Shown in pieces: positions 1 through 5,762 of a DNA stretch of 11,970 nucleotides; the stretch's first letter is position 1, and each line of letters starts with the position of its first letter. The DNA is from Dysgonamonadaceae bacterium (GTDB lineage: Bacteria > Bacteroidota > Bacteroidia > Bacteroidales > Azobacteroidaceae). Below the pieces are notes generated by a model. The model saw only the letters and a list, made by a program, of their open reading frames with translations, was not told the DNA's origin and ran no database searches. The translations under genes and the position numbers were made by a program. The stretch lies in the NCBI GenBank assembly GCA_031255425.1, contig JAIRSN010000231.1, positions 1 to 11,970 on the forward strand, read 5' to 3'.

Positions 1-203
1 TCCAACTGCGAGCGGGTTTCTTTCTTGCTCGCCTTGGCGTAAGCAGTGTTGACTTTATTTACTCTACCGGATAATTCCGATAAACGAGTTTCGCTAATAC
101 TAAGACGTTTAGCGACTGAAACAAGATATTCTTGTTTTTCATTTACATCGGAGACTTGGTCTGCGATTTTTCTTGGGAATAAGGGCTTTTTTGCGTTTGC
201 CAT
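1..203 (-). CDS. Hypothetical protein, N-terminal 67 residues (3' end beyond window)
   Basis: An open frame starts at the ATG at 203-201 and reads without a stop to the window edge, giving 67 residues that begin MANAKKPLFPRKIADQ. The sequence is hydrophilic, rich in Lys, Glu, Ser and Val, and alternates polar and aliphatic positions as expected for helices that could form a coiled coil. It has no signal peptide, membrane segment or lipobox, so the product is probably cytoplasmic. I do not recognise a family and assign no function. The ATG at 208-206 is in another frame. The leader is A/T-rich without a clear Shine-Dalgarno site, normal for Bacteroidota. The gene is transcribed away from a 19-bp palindrome (243-261) and the 21-bp repeat array (281-553), so either could lie in its control region. 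Its base composition is more AT-rich than the pectin genes, suggesting it is not part of that locus. Confidence 0.72.
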   Translation of the reverse strand, partial: MANAKKPLFPRKIADQVSDVNEKQEYLVSVAKRLSISETRLSELSGRVNKVNTAYAKASKKETRSQL

Positions 204-242
204 TTCATTTACGTTTTAAATTAAACATCGTTTTTTGTTTAT

Positions 243-261
243 ATTATTGATAATCAATAAT
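243..261. promoter_or_regulatory. Perfect 19-bp palindrome upstream of the leftward gene
   Basis: The sequence ATTATTGAT-A-ATCAATAAT is a perfect inverted repeat with 9-bp arms around one central base. It lies about 40 bp upstream of the start codon at 203 and about 20 bp from the first unit of the 21-bp array. Its size and position fit an operator for a dimeric regulator of the small leftward gene. That role is inferred from position only. The arms are nearly all A/T, so chance symmetry in AT-rich DNA is a real alternative, and there is no T-tract placed to make it a good terminator. Confidence 0.4.
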
Positions 262-280
262 CAATGTGTTATTATGCATT

Positions 281-553
281 TCTCGTAATACATTACGGAA
301 CTTTCGGAATATATTATGGGACTTTCATAATATATTACGGAACCTTCGGAATATATTACGGAACTTTCGGAATGTATTACGGGACTTTCATAATATATTA
401 CGGAACTTTCGGAATATATTACGGGACTTTCGGAATGTATTACGGGACTTTCATAATATATTACGGAACCTTCGGAATGTATTACGGGACTTTCATAATA
501 TATTACGGAACCTCCGTAATACATTACGGAACTCCCGTAATCGCTTATGAAAT
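281..553. repeat. Tandem array of 21-bp imperfect palindromes (12 units plus one decayed unit)
   Basis: Twelve contiguous 21-bp units run from 281 to 532, with a decayed thirteenth at 533-553. There are no spacers. The units at 323, 386, 449 and 491 are identical to each other, and those at 365 and 428 are identical to each other. The spacing of 63, 63 and 42 bp implies expansion by duplication of two- or three-unit blocks. The first and twelfth units share CGTAATACATTACGGAAC (284-301, 515-532). The twelfth has a perfect inverted repeat, TCCGTAAT-AC-ATTACGGA, at 513-530. Inner units keep the ATTACGG right arm but carry CGGAAT or CATAAT on the left. The 21-bp period is two helical turns, so bound proteins would all face the same side. 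Because 21 is divisible by three, frames stay open on both strands, but this looks like a by-product. The function is unknown; candidates are an iteron-like or regulatory binding array, or an unstable minisatellite. Confidence 0.93.
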
Positions 554-680
554 ACACATTATTTCCGGCTAAGCACGCAAAAACACACGCGAACCGTTTG
601 TCGTCGTTCCGGGAACCGTCAACGGAGAAGCAGGAGGGGATATTTATTCGATTGAAGTGTGTGTTTTCCATGATTAGCGG
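554..680. other. Intergenic stretch between GH28 gene and repeat array, no confident gene
   Basis: This stretch joins the end of the GH28 gene to the repeat array. It contains a widely spaced 9-bp inverted repeat, AAAACACAC at 580-588 and GTGTGTTTT at 659-667, enclosing about 70 bases. It also holds a short GTTCC-G-GGAAC symmetry at 606-616. I see no GC-rich hairpin followed by a T-run that would be a clear terminator for the operon. A minus-strand frame opens at 671, nine bases after the GH28 stop, and continues through the array. Its repeat-derived composition (a heptapeptide cycle rich in Val, Ile, Tyr, Ser and Glu) and the lack of a signal peptide argue against a real gene. The stretch may instead be a transcribed, folded 3' region of the operon or a small RNA. 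Confidence 0.4.
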
Positions 681-2300
681 TTAGTTCAGGCGCATGGACG
701 GCGGCAAGTGGATGTTTTCGTTCTGAATACCGGTCATCCGCACGGCGGGCGACTGTTCGGAACAGGTAAATTCGTCTACCGTCATGTTTTTTACGTTGTT
801 CAACAGCAGGGCGGGTCCTTTTTCCGGAATAATCGTCACGTTTTTGAAGCGGATGTCTTTCGATTCGGAAAGCTCTACGCCTATCTGCGAGGTGATAAAT
901 GCATCTTCTATCTGGATATTTTCGATGTTCATCTCCGGCAACCCGTTGAAATACATCGCCCGGCGGGCGTTGCGCGAGATAAGGTTGCGCACGAAAATAT
1001 TGCGGAATACGGGCGTTTCTTCCGACACTTCCGGCACGGCTTTTTCCTGCACCACGGCAACGTTTTCGTTCAACGCTTCGAGCGCCGACCGTCCGCTGTA
1101 ATAGAGGTCGAACAGCAGGGCTTCGGTGGCAATGTCGAACATGCTGATTTTTTCGATGAAGATGTTTTCGACCAGTCCGCCGCGTCCGCGGGCGCTTTTG
1201 AAGCGCAGCCCGACCTCGGTTCCGAGAAATTCGCAGTTCCGGACTACGACGTTCCGTACGCCGCCCGACATTTCGCTTCCCACCACAAAGCCGCCGTGCC
1301 CGTTGAAGACTTTGCAATTATCGACAATCAGGTTTTCGGCAGGGATTCCCCGCCGGCGGCCGTCTTCGTCTTTGCCGGATTTGATGCAGATGGCATCGTC
1401 GCCGACGTCGAACGTGCTGTTGACGATCAGCGTGTTTTTGCAGGATTCCAGGTCCAGTCCGTCGCCGTTCTGGGCAAAAGCGGGATTGCGGACCAGGATA
1501 TTGTCTACAATCACGTTTTCACACATCAGGGGATGGATGGTCCAACAGGGCGAATTTTCGAAGAGAACGTCTTCCAGCAGAACGTTTTTGCACCGGACGA
1601 AACTGATCATCACCGGCCGCATGAAATCTTTGACGGCATCCCATTCCGGGCCGGTCATCGGCTCGCGGGGGACGTTCAGGTTCCGTTCGCTCAGGATGGC
1701 TCCTTTGAGCGATTTGTCCGAAGGGTACCAGGTGCTTTTGTTTTTGCTCAGCACGCCGCCCTGCTTCACGACCGATTTCCAGTGATTTTCGGTTACTTTT
1801 TCCTTTTTCAGCGGCCGCCATGCCTGTCCGGAGCCGTCGATGGCGCCCTGCCCGGTGATGGCGACATTTTCCAGGTCGCGGCCGGAGATGGGCGACTGGC
1901 AACGTTTGGTTTCCAGTCCTTCGAAAGAGGTATCCGTCAGGGGATAAGCCTCAAAATCGGGGGAAAACAAGATCAGCGCGCCTTTTTCGAGGTGCAGGTT
2001 GATGTTCGATTGAAAGACGATGGGGCCTGTAAACCAGACCCCGAACGGAACGGTCAACGTTCCGCCGCCTTTCGCCGACAAAGCAGTCATTGCATGATTG
2101 AACGCCTCCGTATTCAGCGTGATACCGTCGCCCACGCCGCCACAGTCGGCTACCGAGAGCCGGTTGTCCGGAAAGACGGGCTTCCGGACCACGGGCATCT
2201 CAAAAGGAAGGTTTTTGTAAAGATATTCATACTCCCCGCCTTGCCCGAACAAAGAAACGGTCAAGGCAAGCATCGCAAAAACTCCTGTTAATCTTTTCAT
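681..2300 (-). CDS. GH28 family polygalacturonase-type glycoside hydrolase
   Basis: This 539-residue protein is a right-handed beta-helix hydrolase of family GH28, which cleaves alpha-1,4 galacturonosyl linkages in homogalacturonan or, in some members, rhamnogalacturonan. The family motifs appear in order: NGDGLDLES (278-286, the N-x-D motif), GDD (300-302), GHG (334-336) and RFK (366-368, replacing the usual R-I-K). The expected acidic residues are therefore Asp280, Asp301 and Asp302, with His335. An N-terminal hydrophobic segment (about 1-20) is a signal peptide without a lipobox cysteine, so I infer a periplasmic enzyme acting on imported oligosaccharides. Residues about 155-225 form an extra segment between strands (WRPLKKEK, WYPSDKSLKG) of a kind I associate with Bacteroidota GH28 enzymes. 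The gene is last in the operon, 24 bp after the DUF4957/DUF5123 gene. Endo versus exo action and exact substrate cannot be read from the sequence. Confidence 0.93.
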   Translation of the reverse strand: MKRLTGVFAMLALTVSLFGQGGEYEYLYKNLPFEMPVVRKPVFPDNRLSVADCGGVGDGITLNTEAFNHAMTALSAKGGGTLTVPFGVWFTGPIVFQSNINLHLEKGALILFSPDFEAYPLTDTSFEGLETKRCQSPISGRDLENVAITGQGAIDGSGQAWRPLKKEKVTENHWKSVVKQGGVLSKNKSTWYPSDKSLKGAILSERNLNVPREPMTGPEWDAVKDFMRPVMISFVRCKNVLLEDVLFENSPCWTIHPLMCENVIVDNILVRNPAFAQNGDGLDLESCKNTLIVNSTFDVGDDAICIKSGKDEDGRRRGIPAENLIVDNCKVFNGHGGFVVGSEMSGGVRNVVVRNCEFLGTEVGLRFKSARGRGGLVENIFIEKISMFDIATEALLFDLYYSGRSALEALNENVAVVQEKAVPEVSEETPVFRNIFVRNLISRNARRAMYFNGLPEMNIENIQIEDAFITSQIGVELSESKDIRFKNVTIIPEKGPALLLNNVKNMTVDEFTCSEQSPAVRMTGIQNENIHLPPSMRLN

Positions 2301-2324
2301 TTCTGTACTGTTTATGTTTTTTGA

Positions 2325-3866
2325 TTACCACCATCTGGGATCTCCGGTTGTACCTTTCAGATTGGCATTGGAAATATGGAAATCTCCACTTTCAGCATCG
2401 GCAAAACCGGGATCCAATACTGTTTTATCACTCGAATTATCCACCTTATTCTTATCGGGGTCGGCGGCTGTAAGAAATCCGTCGGCTCCGAAATAGTTGT
2501 TGCCGCCACAGGTCGGTTGCGGCGCAGCCTTGCTGGTCAGATTTCCCAGCGTATTGGCCACTATATTATTGGTAAATGTCAATTCGACATCTGCATTCCC
2601 ATACAGAATACCTCTGGTTGCCGCGTTTGCCGATGCATAAAACGTACAATGATCGATAGCCGCCTTGCTTGTTTGCCCCGCAACGGCATCCTGGCGGAAA
2701 AAGTCGCGGTTGGTAGGCGCATCAAAGAATGTACTGTTGGTTATCGTCAGGTTATTGCAGGCGCCCGTCCTGAAATCGAAAAAGTCGTTTCCGCCGTTTC
2801 CGAAATGATAAACCAGGCAATCATTGACAATAAACTCCTTGATATGCATGGCCACCTTGGTATTCCCGAAAATGGAACGGTTGTAATTGTGCATGTAGCA
2901 GCCTTCAATCGTAATCTTTTCGATCGTACCCAATTCCGTAGCAGCATCCGGCACCGACAGCATGTAAGCGATCGTGTTGTCGACTCCTTCCATTTCAAGG
3001 TCTTTCAACGTGAGCGAAGCGGCGGTCGTCATCAGTTGGAACTGAACATGCAGCAAGGGGCGGTATTCGGCTCCATAGCCCATGATGGTCAAGCTCTTAT
3101 CCAACTTGATAGTCGGCGCTCCGGAAAGATATTCGCCGGGGGCGCAGAGAATAATGGCGCCATCTGCCGCACCTTCAATAAGCTGCCGCAAGTCGTCGCC
3201 ATCGTTCACGAGAATCGTTCCTTCGGAATAGGTCGCTACATCGCGCCGGGAGATTCGCCTTTCGACGGTATGCAAAAAGGCGGAATAAGACATTCCGGCG
3301 CTCAATCCTTCTACTCTTGCTTCACCCGCCTGAAGTTCGCTTGCTTCCAGCAGCCTTTCGATGCTTTCGCCTTCCGTGGGGGTCAGCACCATTTTTTCGA
3401 TTCCCGCAATCGCCGGATCCCAGCGGAAGACCGCAAAGTCAACGCCTATATCCCCGATTTCGTAACGCAGGAAGATGTCGGGAATCTGAGTGGTAAAGGT
3501 ATTGGAATACCATTTCGAGTCGGCTTTTTCTCCCACCGCCTTCACACGGACGGTATATTTGGTATCGCTTTCGCCGTCGAACTCTATTTTATTTCCCGCC
3601 ACTTCTTGTTGCAACTGCAAACCGGCAGCTTCCGTTTCGTTTTCTCCTTTGTATATTTCGACCACATAAGCGGTTGCGCCTTCTATATTTTTCCACGAAA
3701 TAGAAGCGTGAACATAATTCGTTATCACTGCGTTTACGCCGGTCGGCGAAAACAGTCTATCATACTCCTGATCACCCGGCAGCGCCGCAGGATCGTCGCA
3801 AGATGCCGTAAACAGGCCGGCAAGCAATCCTGAAAGGATCATCAATTTTGAAAATATATTTTTCAT
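2325..3866 (-). CDS. DUF4957/DUF5123-type surface lipoprotein with FnIII-like modules
   Basis: This 513-residue protein starts with a signal peptide ending in the lipobox FTASC, so Cys23 is the predicted lipid site; the acidic DDP that follows suits export to the cell surface. Residues about 36-127 resemble a fibronectin-III domain (SISW...AYVVEIYKG...YTVRVKA), and about 130-215 appear to be a second beta-sandwich. From about 216 (GTILVNDGDDLRQLI) to the end it reads as a parallel beta-helix with recurring short strands such as LTLKDLEMEG, ITIEGCYMHN and LTITNSTFFD. It ends in GDPRWW, which together with the layout matches DUF4957 followed by DUF5123. These domains recur in pectin loci, but I know of no firmly assigned reaction, and I see no lyase or hydrolase motif. 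Its place directly after susD is where a surface glycan-binding protein usually sits, so I infer pectin binding. A cryptic lyase is the main alternative. Confidence 0.85.
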   Translation of the reverse strand: MKNIFSKLMILSGLLAGLFTASCDDPAALPGDQEYDRLFSPTGVNAVITNYVHASISWKNIEGATAYVVEIYKGENETEAAGLQLQQEVAGNKIEFDGESDTKYTVRVKAVGEKADSKWYSNTFTTQIPDIFLRYEIGDIGVDFAVFRWDPAIAGIEKMVLTPTEGESIERLLEASELQAGEARVEGLSAGMSYSAFLHTVERRISRRDVATYSEGTILVNDGDDLRQLIEGAADGAIILCAPGEYLSGAPTIKLDKSLTIMGYGAEYRPLLHVQFQLMTTAASLTLKDLEMEGVDNTIAYMLSVPDAATELGTIEKITIEGCYMHNYNRSIFGNTKVAMHIKEFIVNDCLVYHFGNGGNDFFDFRTGACNNLTITNSTFFDAPTNRDFFRQDAVAGQTSKAAIDHCTFYASANAATRGILYGNADVELTFTNNIVANTLGNLTSKAAPQPTCGGNNYFGADGFLTAADPDKNKVDNSSDKTVLDPGFADAESGDFHISNANLKGTTGDPRWW

Positions 3867-3893
3867 TGTCGTATAATTTAGCTATTTATAAAT

Positions 3894-5732
3894 TTAATAT
3901 TCGTAATCGTTCTTCAACATTCCGTTGCTGTTGTTGATAAAATACTCCCAGATGGGCCAGTATTGGCGGGTATCGGGATCATTCAGGAACAAGGCTTCTA
4001 TTTTGTCGAAAGACAGGATATTGCCGTCTTCGTCTTTCTGCGGGCTGAAACGGTCTTTATCCAGCCAAAGGATCTGAGTATAGCCGGCCGGCGCATCGGC
4101 AGCTTCTTCTCCCCGGTTCAAGCCGTAGAAAGAAAGCGTACCGTCGTCGTCGTTTGCCGCTTTGTAGAATACATTGACCGGCACATCGGCATAACGTCCG
4201 GCAGGTTTAATTTCATTTCCTGCGATGTTCGTCAATTCGCGCATCCGTTCACGGGTATCGCGCATGTTTTCGCCCAGCTTGTTCCAGCGGATCAACTGCT
4301 CTTTGCGGAACATTTCGCCAGCAAATTCAAATTTGTATTCATCCATCAGGGCTGTCCACAAATCGGAATTCATCGTACTTTCGGCAACGGTTCTGTTTCC
4401 TCCGAAAGCGCGGGTTCTGACATCCAGTATATAATTTTTCACTTCTCCTTCGTTCAGCAGGTGATTGATTTCGGCCAACATCAAGTAGACTTCGGAGAAA
4501 CGCATGTACTGCTTTTGCAATCCGTCGTCGTTGCTGCTGGTAACAACACGTTTCATCCATTCGAAACGGTATTTGCCGAAATTCCATTTGGAAGCCACCT
4601 GAAAGGTTCCTTTATCATCGATCACAGGCGTTTGTTTCCCGTTTTTCCATGCGTAAGGAACAATGGTGACATCGCGCCGCAAGTCTCCGGTCGCATAATC
4701 GTAGTACAGGTTGGGAGTAGGACCGTAGTCGCCGCCCCGTTTGGCGCTCATCTGGTAATACTTGTTGTTTCCGTCGTGAGTAGGCGCAAAATGGAAAGCG
4801 ATACGCCCGCGGGCTTGTCCGAAAGGAATTTGCCACAAGGCTTCTCCACCGGCAGAATAATCCTCTTCGCACAATTTGCGGAATACGGTTTCAAACGAAG
4901 ATTCCATTTTACCGGCTTTTCCCTGTGCGTTCAGGATTTCCGTCAATTCCTGTTTAGCCACGGGCAACAGTACTTCCGGCTGCAAGTCCGGATCGACACT
5001 GCGGCGAATCCCGTCGGGACGTTGGGAAAAACCGCTGGCATTCAGGCACAGTCTGGCGCGGAAAGCCTTCACAAAGGTTTTATTGATACCGTGAACCGTT
5101 TGAGTGTATTTATTTTCATTCGGCCACGCTACCAGGTCTCCCGCTTCGCCCAGATCGGCAATGATTTGCTTGTAAATCACATCCCGGTCTGATTTGGGGA
5201 TATACATGTTTTCGGCGCTTACCTGCTCGAAGCGGGCAGGGACATCGCCCCACGCCTTTACCAAGTCCGAATAAACAATCGCGCGATAGGTTAAAGCCGT
5301 ACCCAGCAACTGTCCCAAATCGGTACCCGGCAGTGCAGCTCCGGTGCCGCGCAAGCCTTGTATCGCGATATTAGCCCGTTCGATAGCGACATACATGAAA
5401 TTCCATGCATTGTTTGCCGTGTTCATCTCGGTATTGTTTGGTTTGACATTGTATTCCGCCAGGTCGACCTTGGCAGAAGACGTCAGGCTCGGCGAATTAA
5501 ACCATTCGCAATCGGTGTTCGTTCCATAATAAGGGAGGTACCGGCCTCTGTACGCATTGGTTTCTGCCAAAGGATGAATAATACCGTTCACGGCGCCTTC
5601 GGCAACATCAAGCATAGAAAAAATCATTTCCGAATTAAGGGACGATTTTTCCGGAGCGTCCAAATAATCTTCACAAGTTGTAAAAACCAAAAGTGAAAAT
5701 ACGGTTGCTAATATTAAAGTTCTATTTTTCAT
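3894..5732 (-). CDS. susD-like: SusD/RagB-type nutrient-binding outer membrane lipoprotein
   Basis: This 612-residue protein is the surface lid of the SusCD importer and binds glycan before it enters the SusC barrel. The signal peptide ends at the lipobox VFTTC, making Cys20 the lipidated residue, followed by the EDYLD segment typical of SusD proteins. Family hallmarks include the helical stretch TYRAIVYSDLVKAWGDVP (148-165), the RagB/SusD segment RFSEVYLMLAEI (411-422) and a C-terminal region ending YWPIWEYFINNSNGM. Length is within the family's usual range, at the longer end. It begins 30 bp after the susC stop and ends 27 bp before the next gene, so the three are almost certainly co-transcribed. 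The leader is A-rich with no clear Shine-Dalgarno site. Pectin or galacturonan as ligand is inferred from the neighbouring PL9 and GH28 enzymes, because SusD sequence alone does not reveal specificity. Confidence 0.97.
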   Translation of the reverse strand: MKNRTLILATVFSLLVFTTCEDYLDAPEKSSLNSEMIFSMLDVAEGAVNGIIHPLAETNAYRGRYLPYYGTNTDCEWFNSPSLTSSAKVDLAEYNVKPNNTEMNTANNAWNFMYVAIERANIAIQGLRGTGAALPGTDLGQLLGTALTYRAIVYSDLVKAWGDVPARFEQVSAENMYIPKSDRDVIYKQIIADLGEAGDLVAWPNENKYTQTVHGINKTFVKAFRARLCLNASGFSQRPDGIRRSVDPDLQPEVLLPVAKQELTEILNAQGKAGKMESSFETVFRKLCEEDYSAGGEALWQIPFGQARGRIAFHFAPTHDGNNKYYQMSAKRGGDYGPTPNLYYDYATGDLRRDVTIVPYAWKNGKQTPVIDDKGTFQVASKWNFGKYRFEWMKRVVTSSNDDGLQKQYMRFSEVYLMLAEINHLLNEGEVKNYILDVRTRAFGGNRTVAESTMNSDLWTALMDEYKFEFAGEMFRKEQLIRWNKLGENMRDTRERMRELTNIAGNEIKPAGRYADVPVNVFYKAANDDDGTLSFYGLNRGEEAADAPAGYTQILWLDKDRFSPQKDEDGNILSFDKIEALFLNDPDTRQYWPIWEYFINNSNGMLKNDYEY

Positions 5733-5762
5733 ATTATGTTTTTTATTTTAGTTGCATCAAGA

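Noticed and set aside
281..553. CRISPR array
   Set aside because: Units are contiguous 21-bp repeats with no unique spacers between them, and no cas genes are present.
264..572. Plus-strand repeat proteins across the array
   Set aside because: Two overlapping plus-strand frames and one minus-strand frame are all open because the repeat length is a multiple of three. None has a recognisable leader or domain.
606..616. Rho-independent terminator for the operon
   Set aside because: GTTCC-G-GGAAC has only five-base arms with a one-base centre and no following T-run in either direction, so it cannot form a usable hairpin.
708..2291. Plus-strand frame of 527 codons
   Set aside because: It is fully antisense to the GH28 gene, which carries clear family motifs. 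The antisense product is low in sense and has no domain.
2376..3833. Plus-strand frame of 485 codons
   Set aside because: It is antisense to the DUF4957/DUF5123 lipoprotein gene and lacks any coherent protein pattern.
3963..5192. Plus-strand frame of 409 codons
   Set aside because: It is antisense to susD, whose lipobox and family motifs are unambiguous.
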